DNA of 64,000 bases from an uncultured Umboniibacter sp. (GTDB lineage: Bacteria > Pseudomonadota > Gammaproteobacteria > Pseudomonadales > DSM-25080): assembly GCF_947497555.1 (NCBI RefSeq), contig NZ_CANMGY010000012.1, forward strand, positions 1 through 64,000. Reading direction: 5' to 3'. The notes under the pieces were generated by a model. That model saw only the letters and a list, made by a program, of their open reading frames with translations, ran no database searches and was not told where the DNA came from. This document shows, one piece after another, positions 35,665-44,495 of this stretch; positions within the stretch are counted from its first letter, which is position 1, and every line of letters starts with the position of its first letter. A program made the translations under genes and the position numbers.

Positions 35665-37038
35665 TTAACCATTCGATGTTACCAGATCAATTGATTGCTT
35701 AAGCGTCGAAACCAGCTGATCAACTTCTTCACGACTAATGACTAACGGTGGCGAGATTGCCAGAGTTCCAACACTTGGCAATGGTCGAACAATGACTCCT
35801 GCCTCTCGACACGCATTGGCAACCTTAAGCGGCCACTTCTCAGAAGGATCAGGAAGCACTTTGTTCGCCTTGTCGGCAACGAGCTGAACACCTGCAATTA
35901 AGCCGCGGCCGCGAATCTCGGCTACATGGGGGTGATCACCAATGACCGCCTGAAGCTGCTCGTGCAAGTAGGCTCCGGTTTCACCGGCTAGCTCAACTAA
36001 GCCTTCCCGCTCAATAATTTCTAAATTTGCGAGGGCAACGGCTGCGCCAATTGGGTGACCACTATAGGTATAACCATGAGAAAACGCGCCCAACTTCTCT
36101 GAGCCTAATTTCATCACCTCCCAAATATCCTGCGTCATAAATACGGCGGACATTGGGAAGTAGCCGCTTGTTAGACCTTTTGCTGTCGCCATAAAGTCTG
36201 GCTTAATGTCGAGAACCTGTGAACCGAACCACTTACCTAAGCGCCCGTAGCCACACACCACCTCATCAGCAACTAGAAGAATATCGTTGGCTTTCAATAG
36301 TTTCTGGAGTTTTGGATAGTAGCCCTTCGGCGGCTCGATAACGCCACCCGCAGCATGAATAGGTTCTGCGAAGAATGCGCCGATATTCTCAGCACCTTCG
36401 CGTTCGATGAGCTGCGCCACTTCATCAATAAGACGATCACAAAATTGCTCCTCCGTCTCCCCGGCTTTACCTCGGGTATAGAAGTGGGGGCACTCGGTAC
36501 GCAGGACAAAATCTAGCGGCAGTGGGAATTCTTTATGGAAACCACCCAGCCCGGTCAAGGATGCTGTGGATATTGAAGTGCCATGGTACCCCTGTTCACG
36601 CGCAATCATTTTGGTTTTGCTGTGCTGCCCTTTCAGTGCAAAATAGTGCCAGACCAATTTGATGATTGTATCGTTCGCATCGCTGCCCGAGCTGCCAAAA
36701 AAGATTTTAGTCATCTGTTCAGGAGCTTTGCTGAGGAGTTTCTCCGCTAGCGCGACTTGCCAAGGATTCGAGGCATTAGAAAAAGTATGGTAGTAACTAA
36801 TCTGCTGAGCAGCTTGTTGCATGGCATCAGCTAATTCCTTTCGTCCATAGCCTACATTGACACACCACAAACCACCTACGGCATCCAAAAGTTCTCGTCC
36901 TTCTGCATCAGTAACTGTGGAGCCCTTAGCCGAAGTGATCATATCTGGCCCATTGGCCAGTAATGCCGTTATCGAAGAAGCTGGATGTAATAGAACTTCT
37001 GCATCCTTGGCCATCAAGTTCGCCATATTTTCTTTCAT
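35665..37038 (-). CDS. class III omega-aminotransferase
   Basis: This 457-residue PLP enzyme has the cofactor motif FGSSGSDANDT (about 114-124), LLVADEVVCGYGRLG with D258, and the Schiff-base lysine in MATAKGLTSGYFP (K287). Length and motifs fit the group of putrescine-, omega-amino-acid- or diamine-pyruvate aminotransferases (SpuC-like) rather than AstC (about 406 residues). Close to the divergent astADB genes it could act on ornithine- or putrescine-type amines, or substitute for succinylornithine transaminase, which is otherwise missing from the cluster. Both are inference. Followed directly by the Lrp gene. Confidence 0.88.
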   Translation of the reverse strand: MKENMANLMAKDAEVLLHPASSITALLANGPDMITSAKGSTVTDAEGRELLDAVGGLWCVNVGYGRKELADAMQQAAQQISYYHTFSNASNPWQVALAEKLLSKAPEQMTKIFFGSSGSDANDTIIKLVWHYFALKGQHSKTKMIAREQGYHGTSISTASLTGLGGFHKEFPLPLDFVLRTECPHFYTRGKAGETEEQFCDRLIDEVAQLIEREGAENIGAFFAEPIHAAGGVIEPPKGYYPKLQKLLKANDILLVADEVVCGYGRLGKWFGSQVLDIKPDFMATAKGLTSGYFPMSAVFMTQDIWEVMKLGSEKLGAFSHGYTYSGHPIGAAVALANLEIIEREGLVELAGETGAYLHEQLQAVIGDHPHVAEIRGRGLIAGVQLVADKANKVLPDPSEKWPLKVANACREAGVIVRPLPSVGTLAISPPLVISREEVDQLVSTLKQSIDLVTSNG

Positions 37039-37122
37039 CGTCTAATCTCCTAACAGAATACTGAGCGGGTGTTAACAACGACCGCCTTGATGCGAATTTT
37101 ATTCAATTAACTCGCAATCTTT

Positions 37123-37145
37123 TGGTCTAGAAAAGTGATAGACCA
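37123..37145. promoter_or_regulatory. inverted repeat in the divergent ast promoter region
   Basis: TGGTCTA (37123-37129) and TAGACCA (37139-37145) are perfect 7-bp half-sites separated by nine bases, centred in the 244-bp region between the aminotransferase and M20 genes. The size fits an Lrp-type dimer operator for both transcripts. Confidence 0.45.
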
Positions 37146-37282
37146 TCTTTTAGCATTGATAGATTCTGGGGCATATCGTCAATTTCTTCAACGAATTTAA
37201 TTCTGTTATCAATTTCTTTTCCGCAACTATTACGTCCCATTTTGATGCAGACTAGCTTTACCGATATGAATCTGAGCAACTT

Positions 37283-38530
37283 ATGAGCGAAAAGGTATTA
37301 CAAACTATTAAATCGTCACTGCTTTCCAAGCTTGAACTAGAAGCTGATTGGATAATAGCCGAAACTCGACGACTAGCCGAATTTAATTCTGGCACAACTA
37401 ACGTCGACGGTCTCAATTCTGTCGCGAACGAGCTAACCCAGCTGTTTGGCGAGTGGGCTCATAATACCGAGCAGCGAGCCCTTCCGGCGATCGAATCGGT
37501 TGTCGCGGGCGGGACGCTAGATCGTTGGGAGACTTCGCCGATGCTGATCTTCTCACGCAACGAGCACGCCCCACTGCAATTGCTGTGTACCGGCCATTAC
37601 GACACAGTCTTCCCAGCCGATAGCTCGTTCCAAACAACTTGGGTGGAAGGTAATCACCTGCGCGGGCCCGGCGTTGCCGACATGAAAGGTGGCCTCATGG
37701 TTCTTCTGGCCACCCTTAAGGCGATGTCACAAACGCCACTTGATTCGTTGGTTGGCATAACGGTTGCGATATCTCCCGAAGAGGAGATCGGCTCGCCTTG
37801 CTCAGCCATAGAACTCACTAAGTTAGCGAAGAATAAACACTATGGCCTAACCTACGAGCCGGCGCTTGCTGACGGTACTTTAGCGGGCGCAAGGAAGGGG
37901 AGTGGCAACTTCAGCATGGTGATCAAAGGATTAGCGAAACATGCGGGTAGGGAATTTTTCAAAGGTAAGAATGCGATCACCGCGGGGGCTGAATTTGCCA
38001 CTAAGATAGAAGCCCTTAGCAACCGCGATAGTGGCCTAACAGTTAACGTAGGAAAAATTGAAGGTGGCGGCCCAGTAAATGTGGTTCCGGAGTTAGCGAT
38101 TGTTCGTTTTAATATCCGTGTAGATCAACCGGCGGATACGCGTGTGATTGATACGATTAATAAGCTTGCCAAAGCTATAGCCGAAGACACCGGTTGCACG
38201 TTCGATTTACATGGCCACTTTAATCGCCCACCGAAGCCGATGACTCCGGAGCAGCAAGAAATGTTCGAGCTCCTTCGGTCCTGTGGTGCTGAGCTCGGTC
38301 TCGACGTGCAATGGAAGCCCACTGGCGGCTGCTGTGAAGGTAACAATTTGGCTGCGGCTGGATTGTTGAATATTGATACCCTCGGCGTTCGTGGAGGTCT
38401 AATCCATTCAGATGGAGAGTTTGCCTGCCTTGATAGCTTTGCTGAGCGCGCGCAATTATCCGCCTTACTCATCGCAGCACTCGCGGAGAAGACCATCCCT
38501 AACCTCAACTCACTCCTTGGAGACAGTTAA
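37283..38530 (+). CDS. M20-family hydrolase, first gene of the ast operon
   Basis: The 415-residue cytosolic metallohydrolase is of the carboxypeptidase G2/ArgE class. Di-zinc ligands are visible in GHYDTVFP, GPGVADMKGGL (bridging Asp), SPEEEIGS (catalytic Glu pair) and YEPALADGT. A lid-domain dimerisation segment, GLAKHAGREFFKGKNAI, supplies the partner histidine. CPG2-type enzymes hydrolyse N-acyl-glutamates. Because succinylglutamate is an N-acyl-glutamate and no astE is present here, this gene is a candidate desuccinylase. It ends 1 bp before astA. Confidence 0.88.
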   Translation: MSEKVLQTIKSSLLSKLELEADWIIAETRRLAEFNSGTTNVDGLNSVANELTQLFGEWAHNTEQRALPAIESVVAGGTLDRWETSPMLIFSRNEHAPLQLLCTGHYDTVFPADSSFQTTWVEGNHLRGPGVADMKGGLMVLLATLKAMSQTPLDSLVGITVAISPEEEIGSPCSAIELTKLAKNKHYGLTYEPALADGTLAGARKGSGNFSMVIKGLAKHAGREFFKGKNAITAGAEFATKIEALSNRDSGLTVNVGKIEGGGPVNVVPELAIVRFNIRVDQPADTRVIDTINKLAKAIAEDTGCTFDLHGHFNRPPKPMTPEQQEMFELLRSCGAELGLDVQWKPTGGCCEGNNLAAAGLLNIDTLGVRGGLIHSDGEFACLDSFAERAQLSALLIAALAEKTIPNLNSLLGDS

Positions 38531-38531
38531 T

Positions 38532-39554
38532 ATGCTAGTTATCCGACCGGTGGAGTTAGGGGATGTCGAAGACCTGCATGCCCTCGCGCTAAAGGCGGGC
38601 AAAGGTCTGACGTCCCTCCCGCCAGATCACGAGACGTTAGCAGCCAAAGTGCAACGTTCGACTGAGAGCTTTGCGCGCTCGAAAAATCATGTAGATGATT
38701 ATTTCCTTTTAGTTATGGTCGATACTGCGGCGTCTCGTGTTGTTGGCACCGCAGCGGTTTACGGTACCACGGGGACTCGTCAGGCATTCTATGCCTACCG
38801 CCTAATGTCCGTTACTCATCATTCTCATTCCTTAGATAAGCAAATTCGAGCCGAGATGCTGCACTTGAGTAACGACTATACCGACTGCGCTGAGGTTGGC
38901 ACGCTCTTTCTAGACCCAGCGTATCGTGGTAACGGCCATTGGTTATCGCGCTCACGCTACCTATTGATGGGACAGCATCCGCACCGTTTTCAACCCTATG
39001 TAATCGCGGAGATGCGTGGCTGGCTGAATGAAGAGGGGGTGAGCCCATTTTGGGAAGCTATCGGGCGTCAATTCTTTGACATGAGTTTTGAGGAGGCAGA
39101 TAGATTGTGCGGCATAGGCTCCAACCAGTTTATTACCGAGTTAATGCCTAAGCACCCTATTTACACCTGTATGCTTCCCGATTCGGCCCAACAGGTACTG
39201 GGTAAGCCTCACGTTGATACGGTTCGCGCCGTCGAATTACTAGAGGCTGAAGGTTTCGAATACGACAAAATGATCGATATATTTGATGGTGGCCCGATTC
39301 TTCGCGCCAAGGTTGCCAACCTATTCAGCGTCAAAGCCACTGCCCATAAAGCAGCTACGATCGACGACGAACTAGGCACTTCGCCGAAGCCCATCTATAT
39401 GCTGGCTAATAGCTCTCTAAAGAGCTTCCGCGTGGTGTGTGAGCCCGCTGTCATGGCCGGGCAGACGGCAGCGATCACGAGCGCCACCGCTGCACAGCTT
39501 AACATTGCCAGTGGCGACGAAATTCACTTGCTTGATACAGGTAAGACTTCATGA
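38532..39554 (+). CDS. astA: arginine N-succinyltransferase
   Basis: The 340-residue AstA catalyses the first step of the AST pathway (arginine + succinyl-CoA to N2-succinylarginine). The start MLVIRPVELGDVEDL, EVGTLFLDPAYRGNGHWLSRSR (acyl-CoA-binding GNAT-like core), VIAEMRGW and HPIYTCMLP are family features. ATG 38532 has GGAG nine bases upstream and gives the standard length; an upstream in-frame ATG inside the M20 gene is rejected. Its TGA overlaps the astD start (ATGA), indicating coupled translation. Confidence 0.95.
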   Translation: MLVIRPVELGDVEDLHALALKAGKGLTSLPPDHETLAAKVQRSTESFARSKNHVDDYFLLVMVDTAASRVVGTAAVYGTTGTRQAFYAYRLMSVTHHSHSLDKQIRAEMLHLSNDYTDCAEVGTLFLDPAYRGNGHWLSRSRYLLMGQHPHRFQPYVIAEMRGWLNEEGVSPFWEAIGRQFFDMSFEEADRLCGIGSNQFITELMPKHPIYTCMLPDSAQQVLGKPHVDTVRAVELLEAEGFEYDKMIDIFDGGPILRAKVANLFSVKATAHKAATIDDELGTSPKPIYMLANSSLKSFRVVCEPAVMAGQTAAITSATAAQLNIASGDEIHLLDTGKTS

Positions 39555-40999
39555 GTAACTATATCAATGGGGCATGGACTGTCGCTCATGGTCCCGAGAT
39601 GCGCTCTTTTACACCGTGCGAAACCAATCTAATTTGGCTGGGTAATGAATCAACCAAGGCCGATGTCAATGAGGCTATTGAAGGTGCTCGGCTAGCTTTC
39701 CCCAGCTGGTCTGCAAGACCACTTGAAGAGCGCATTGTAGTCCTTGAGGAATTTGCCGCCCAACTAGCATCCCGACGCAGCGAGCTTGCCACCACCATCC
39801 ATTGCGAAACGGGTAAGCCAGAATGGGAAGCGGACACAGAAGTGACTGCCATGATCAACAAGGTAGCCATTAGTATTCGGGCCTATCACGAGCGAACTGG
39901 TCACGCTCGTAACGACAATCTTGAACTGCAGCATCGTGCTCACGGGGTGATGGCGGTATTCGGGCCGTATAATTTCCCAGGTCACCTTCCAAATGGGCAC
40001 ATAGTTCCAGCACTCCTGGCTGGTAATACCGTTGTCTTCAAGCCTAGCGAACAAACACCAACCGTTGCCGAACTGACTATGAAATGTTGGCAAGCGGCCG
40101 GTTTACCGGCGGGTGTTATCAACGTGGTCAATGGTGCCAAGGAGACGGGTATCGCTCTCGTAAACGGAGACATCGACGGCGTACTTTTCACTGGTTCCTC
40201 GCCAACTGGCACGGCCATTCACCGCAGCCTTGGCGGTCGACCTGAGGTCATTGCAGCGCTAGAGATGGGGGGGAATAACGCCATTATTGTATCGGCACAT
40301 AGCGATCCTGTTCATGCTGCAGAGCTAGTATTACAGAGTGCATTTCTGTCGGCCGGTCAACGATGCACCTGTGCGAACCGCCTTATATTAGTTGAGAGTG
40401 ACGTGAGTAACGCATTCACGGATCATTTGAGTGAATTGATGGCGCGCGTGATTGTGGATGGCGCCGTGGACCAAAGTTCCGAAGCCTTTATGGGGCCGGT
40501 AATCAATCGCCATACGGCTAGACAGTTACTCGATACTCAGGCTGCCTTGGTCGATGCAGGCGGAATATCACTACAAATCATGACAGCACTTGACGAATTT
40601 GGGGTACGTCTCAGCCCCGGGCTCATTGATGTAACGAACGTCGGCCAAGTTCCAGACGAAGAACTATTTGGCCCGCTACTTCAACTTACCCGAGTCAACT
40701 CCTTTGAAGAGGCTATCTCTCAGGCCAATCAAACTCGCTATGGACTTGCCGCCGGTTTGATCTCCACCGACGAGACAGAGCAGAGCATCTTTCTAGCCAA
40801 CATTCGTGCGGGTGTTACCAGTATTAACGCTCCAACAGCAGGAGCTTCTAGCGCCCTTCCCTTTGGTGGTGTTGGCGCCAGTGGTAATCACCGCCCTAGC
40901 GCTTATTACGCCGCCGATTATGTGGCCTGGCCTCAGGCAAGCATGCACGGCGCGGCAACCCGTTCACAATCGCTAATTACACGAGGTTTAACGAAATGA
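39551..40999 (+). CDS. astD: succinylglutamate-semialdehyde dehydrogenase
   Basis: The 482-residue aldehyde dehydrogenase oxidises N-succinylglutamate semialdehyde with NAD. It has FGPYNFPGHLPNGH (about 137-150), VVFKPSEQTP, catalytic Glu in ALEMGGNN (E238) and catalytic Cys in GQRCTCANR (C272). Length matches AstD. It overlaps both neighbours by ATGA, so astA-astD-astB form a translationally coupled unit. Confidence 0.95.
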   Translation: MSNYINGAWTVAHGPEMRSFTPCETNLIWLGNESTKADVNEAIEGARLAFPSWSARPLEERIVVLEEFAAQLASRRSELATTIHCETGKPEWEADTEVTAMINKVAISIRAYHERTGHARNDNLELQHRAHGVMAVFGPYNFPGHLPNGHIVPALLAGNTVVFKPSEQTPTVAELTMKCWQAAGLPAGVINVVNGAKETGIALVNGDIDGVLFTGSSPTGTAIHRSLGGRPEVIAALEMGGNNAIIVSAHSDPVHAAELVLQSAFLSAGQRCTCANRLILVESDVSNAFTDHLSELMARVIVDGAVDQSSEAFMGPVINRHTARQLLDTQAALVDAGGISLQIMTALDEFGVRLSPGLIDVTNVGQVPDEELFGPLLQLTRVNSFEEAISQANQTRYGLAAGLISTDETEQSIFLANIRAGVTSINAPTAGASSALPFGGVGASGNHRPSAYYAADYVAWPQASMHGAATRSQSLITRGLTK

Positions 41000-42318
41000 C
41001 GTTTCATGAGATGAACTTTGATGGTCTTATTGGGCCTACTCACAATTACAGTGGCCTCGCGGTAGGTAACTTGGCATCGGCAAAGAATGCTAAAAATACG
41101 TCATTCCCCAAGGAAGCTGCACTTCAGGGCATCGAAAAGATGCGCACGCTCGTTCGTAAGGGCTATAAACAGGGTTTCTTCCTACCTAATGCTCGCCCCG
41201 ATCTGAGCGTGCTGCGAAACCTTGGCTTTACCGGAACTAATAGCCAAATGATCAACAAGGCTGCTAAACAAGCGCCAGAATTACTAAGTATGGTATACAG
41301 TGCGTCAAGTATGTGGGCCGCTAATGCGGCAACTGTCACACCCTCTTTGGATTCAAGAGACGGCAAAGTTCATTTTACGCCCGCGAACTTGTTAACCACC
41401 GCCCACCGGGCTATCGAACACCCACAAACTGAACGAATATTAAAAACCGTCTTCAACAACAGCAAATACTTTAAGGTTCATTCGGCACTCTATAGTCAGA
41501 ATGAGTTCGCCGACGAAGGCGCCGCGAATCACACTCGCTTAGGCGGTACTTATCAAGAGCCCGGTGTTGGTCTGTTTGTCTACGGCCGGTCCAGTCAAGC
41601 TAATTTAACTCGTTTTCCTGCGCGCCAAACCCTAAAGGCCAGCCAAGCTATAGCACGCTCGCATGGTACGCGCGAGGCGCTATTCCTGCAGCAGAGCTCG
41701 GTCGCTATTGATGCCGGTGCCTTTCACAACGACGTGGTTGCCGTTGGGAATGGGCCAGCCCTCTTCTTCCATGAAGATGCTTTTGTCGCGGAGCAACAAA
41801 CTGCGATATTTTCGTCATTAGCTGAGCAGATGCCCTTTAAGGCTATTTGCGTCTCCAGGGATGAGGTGAGTCTGGCCGATGCGATCAGCAGCTACTTATT
41901 CAATAGCCAGTTGCTCGCTAATCCGGACGGGTCAACGGGCGAGATGCACCTTATTGCCCCCACTGAGTGCCGAGATAACAAAGCGGTCTTCGCCTATTTG
42001 GAGCGTTTGATTGCAGATACCACCCAGCCCATTCGCAGCGTAACGTATGTGGATGTTCGGCAATCAATGAGTAATGGCGGCGGCCCTGCATGTTTGCGAC
42101 TGCGCGTATTGTTGAGCGACGACGAAATTGCCGCAGTGAACCCCAACTTTATCGCGACAGAGGAACAGCTTAATGCGCTAAGCGATTGGGTTAATCAGCA
42201 TTATCGAGACGAACTCGCACCCGCGGACTTAGCGGATCCTGAGCTGATGATTGAGAGTTACGACGCGCTCACCGACCTCGCGGATTTGTTGGGCTGTGAG
42301 GCTGCTTATAAGTTTTAG
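40996..42318 (+). CDS. astB: N-succinylarginine dihydrolase
   Basis: The 440-residue AstB hydrolyses succinylarginine to succinylornithine, CO2 and ammonia. The N-terminal EMNFDGLIGPTHNYSGLA, the FADEGAANHTRL segment (catalytic Glu region), the catalytic His region QSSVAIDAGAFHNDVVAVGN and the catalytic Cys in NGGGPACLRLRV (C366) match the family. Steps 1, 2 and 4 of the pathway are thus encoded. AstC and AstE are not adjacent in recognisable form. Confidence 0.95.
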   Translation: MTFHEMNFDGLIGPTHNYSGLAVGNLASAKNAKNTSFPKEAALQGIEKMRTLVRKGYKQGFFLPNARPDLSVLRNLGFTGTNSQMINKAAKQAPELLSMVYSASSMWAANAATVTPSLDSRDGKVHFTPANLLTTAHRAIEHPQTERILKTVFNNSKYFKVHSALYSQNEFADEGAANHTRLGGTYQEPGVGLFVYGRSSQANLTRFPARQTLKASQAIARSHGTREALFLQQSSVAIDAGAFHNDVVAVGNGPALFFHEDAFVAEQQTAIFSSLAEQMPFKAICVSRDEVSLADAISSYLFNSQLLANPDGSTGEMHLIAPTECRDNKAVFAYLERLIADTTQPIRSVTYVDVRQSMSNGGGPACLRLRVLLSDDEIAAVNPNFIATEEQLNALSDWVNQHYRDELAPADLADPELMIESYDALTDLADLLGCEAAYKF

Positions 42319-42389
42319 TGGTGATCTTTTACAAACTCACCCAAGTGACAGAGCGTGAATTAAATCACACTTGTGCAAATTTGAGACAA

Positions 42390-42401
42390 TTACCTAGGTA
42401 A
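42390..42401. promoter_or_regulatory. palindrome upstream of the subtilisin-like gene
   Basis: TTACCTAGGTAA is a perfect 12-bp palindrome eight bases before a -10-like TATAGT (42409-42414), so a bound protein would block the promoter. Two short leader hairpins follow (ATGAGT/ACTCAT and CATCAACTA/TAGTTGGTG, the latter about 42451-42478). Confidence 0.35.
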
Positions 42402-42503
42402 CTTCCACTATAGTTGATGAGTCAGCAACAAAACTCATTATAGCGCTGACCATCAACTAGAGGGATTTTTAGTTGGTGTTCCACAACCCAAAAGGTATTG
42501 TTT

Positions 42504-43634
42504 ATGTATAAAAAACTACTTGCTTCAGCGGTCCTCGCCGCTGTTGGTGCCCAAGCTTCAGCTGATGCGCCTACTTTCTCAATGAGCGATGAAGTTGCCA
42601 ATGTACAGAACCGCTGTATTGTTCAGTTCAACGATTCTGTAGCGACCAACAAAGTTACTGGCCTGGCTAACGCAATGGCTCGTCGCGGCAACTCTTCAGT
42701 TCGTCACGTGTATTCCAATTCGATCAAAGGCTTCACGGTTAATATGCCATGTCACGCCGCTGCGAATGCATTTGGTGGTGACGCTGAAGTAGCTAGCATG
42801 CAGCCAGACGGTGTAGTATCTGCCTCCCGCGGTAAGCCAGGTGGCGGCGGTGGCACTGCCGGTCAAGTTGTGCCTTGGAGCGTCACCCGTGTAGGCGGAG
42901 CCGTGGATGGCACTGGCTATACAGCATGGGTAGTTGACTCAGGTATTGATCTTGATCACGGCGATCTTAACATAGACAGCTCTCGTGGCTTTAGCTCTAT
43001 CTGTAAAGGCAGTACTTGCTCAATGGATGATGACAATGGTCATGGTACCCACGTTGCTGGCACCATCGCAGCGCTTGATAACGATCAAGACGTAATTGGC
43101 GTTGCTGCGGGTGCTACCGTTGTTCCTGTTCGTGTACTTGATCGTCGCGGCAGCGGCTCTTGGTCAGGCGTTATTGCTGGTGTTGACCACGTAGCAGCCA
43201 ATGCTCAGCCAGGCGATTGCGTTAACATGAGTCTTGGTGGCGGTGTGACCCAAGCTCTGGATGACGCTGTTATTGCGGCAGCTCAGCAGTCGGGTGCGTT
43301 CTTTGTATTAGCAGCGGGTAACGATGGCGATGATGCAAACAATCATTCTCCTGCTCGCGCCAACGGTAACAACGTTTTCACCATCTCTGCTACCGACATC
43401 AATGACAACTTGGCCTCTTGGTCTAACTTTGGCAACCCGCCAGTTGACTACGCGGCTCCGGGTGTGAGTATTTTGTCACTCGGCAAGGGTGGCGGAACCG
43501 CTACTATGTCTGGTACCTCTATGGCCGCTCCAGCAGCCTGTGCGGTGATCATGATGCGCAATGGTAACCCATCGACTAGCGGCTTCGCTGGTAACGACAA
43601 TGATGGTACGCCTGATCCAATCGTGTCACTATAA
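42504..43634 (+). CDS. secreted subtilisin-like (S8) serine protease
   Basis: The 376-residue preproprotease has a signal peptide (about 1-21, ending ASA) and an I9-type propeptide (about residues 35-100; CIVQFNDSVATNKV, then SNSIKGFTVNMP). The catalytic domain is of the proteinase-K type, with Asp in VVDSGIDLDHGDL, His in DNGHGTHVAGTIAA and Ser in MSGTSMAAPAACAV. Oxyanion Asn is in LAAGNDGD. It ends shortly after the catalytic domain, without an anchoring domain, so it is probably released extracellularly. ATG 42504 follows AAAGG; TTG 42498 is not needed. A strong terminator-like hairpin follows. Confidence 0.92.
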   Translation: MYKKLLASAVLAAVGAQASADAPTFSMSDEVANVQNRCIVQFNDSVATNKVTGLANAMARRGNSSVRHVYSNSIKGFTVNMPCHAAANAFGGDAEVASMQPDGVVSASRGKPGGGGGTAGQVVPWSVTRVGGAVDGTGYTAWVVDSGIDLDHGDLNIDSSRGFSSICKGSTCSMDDDNGHGTHVAGTIAALDNDQDVIGVAAGATVVPVRVLDRRGSGSWSGVIAGVDHVAANAQPGDCVNMSLGGGVTQALDDAVIAAAQQSGAFFVLAAGNDGDDANNHSPARANGNNVFTISATDINDNLASWSNFGNPPVDYAAPGVSILSLGKGGGTATMSGTSMAAPAACAVIMMRNGNPSTSGFAGNDNDGTPDPIVSL

Positions 43635-43660
43635 TTTAGTGTCACCAAGGATTTAAGGTA

Positions 43661-43679
43661 AGGGGGCTTTAGGCCCCCT
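43661..43679 (+). terminator. hairpin after the subtilisin-like gene
   Basis: AGGGGGC, loop TTTAG, GCCCCCT form a 7-bp GC-rich stem followed by ATTATT. The next gene's ATG (43686) is only six bases after the stem, so the hairpin also occupies the place where its SD should be. Confidence 0.65.
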
Positions 43680-43685
43680 ATTATT

Positions 43686-44390
43686 ATGACTGAACATTTT
43701 ATCGCCAAGTTTCAAAACCTACTCTCCTCCGATGAATGCACCGATTTGATCGCGTTATTTGAGCAATCTCAAGACCATCATCCTGGTCGAACGGGCAGCG
43801 GTGTGGACCCCTCGAAGAAGAACAGCCTGGATTTAAACATTTCAGCAAACGCAACATGGCATCCCTACACACAAGTCATCGAGCAGCGTGTTATGGCTGC
43901 TATCACGGACTATGCACGCAGTTATCCGCACATCGTAACGGGAGCCATTGCACCGTCCATCATAGATCCTAAATCAGGTCAGCCGCGGTCGATTACTGCA
44001 GAAGAACTCGCCGGCCTCAATGATCAAAACCTTGGACAAATCATCAAACAGATATTCCGCCTTGATGGCTTTAATATGCAGCGCTACTCACCCGAGGTGG
44101 GTGGCTACCATCACTGGCACAGTGAACAATTCCCTCACCCTAGCGACCCAACCCAAAAATCGCTCCATCGAGTTTTGCTAGTGTTAATTTACGTGAATGA
44201 TATTAACGATGGTGGAGCGACCGAGTTTTTTCATCAGCAGGTTGCCATTCAACCCGAAGCTGGCGCACTGGTGTTAGCACCCTGCGGCTTTACCCACACC
44301 CATCGCGGCCTTCGCTCAGCAACACAAACAAAATATGTACTAGCGTCTTGGGTGATGTATCAACCCGCAGAGCAGCTCTATGCTTCATAA
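43686..44390 (+). CDS. 2OG-Fe(II) oxygenase, prolyl-4-hydroxylase-like
   Basis: The 234-residue cytosolic dioxygenase has the double-stranded beta-helix motifs of P4H-type enzymes. These are the iron-binding HxE in YHHWHSEQFPHP (Glu instead of the more common Asp), the distal His in CGFTHTHRGLRSATQTKY with the 2-oxoglutarate-binding Arg/Lys just after, and ALVLAPCGFTH as a core strand. The substrate is unknown. No SD is visible; the ATG directly follows a GC hairpin, so translation may be weak, leaderless, or from another start. Confidence 0.85.
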   Translation: MTEHFIAKFQNLLSSDECTDLIALFEQSQDHHPGRTGSGVDPSKKNSLDLNISANATWHPYTQVIEQRVMAAITDYARSYPHIVTGAIAPSIIDPKSGQPRSITAEELAGLNDQNLGQIIKQIFRLDGFNMQRYSPEVGGYHHWHSEQFPHPSDPTQKSLHRVLLVLIYVNDINDGGATEFFHQQVAIQPEAGALVLAPCGFTHTHRGLRSATQTKYVLASWVMYQPAEQLYAS

Positions 44391-44495
44391 GCCGCTCTCC
44401 TAGCCTTCGTAAACCACTTAGGAATTCAACTGATCAATGCTTGCCTATCGTTGAGGATGACGCTTTAATGCACACCTCAACAGATAGGATATATT

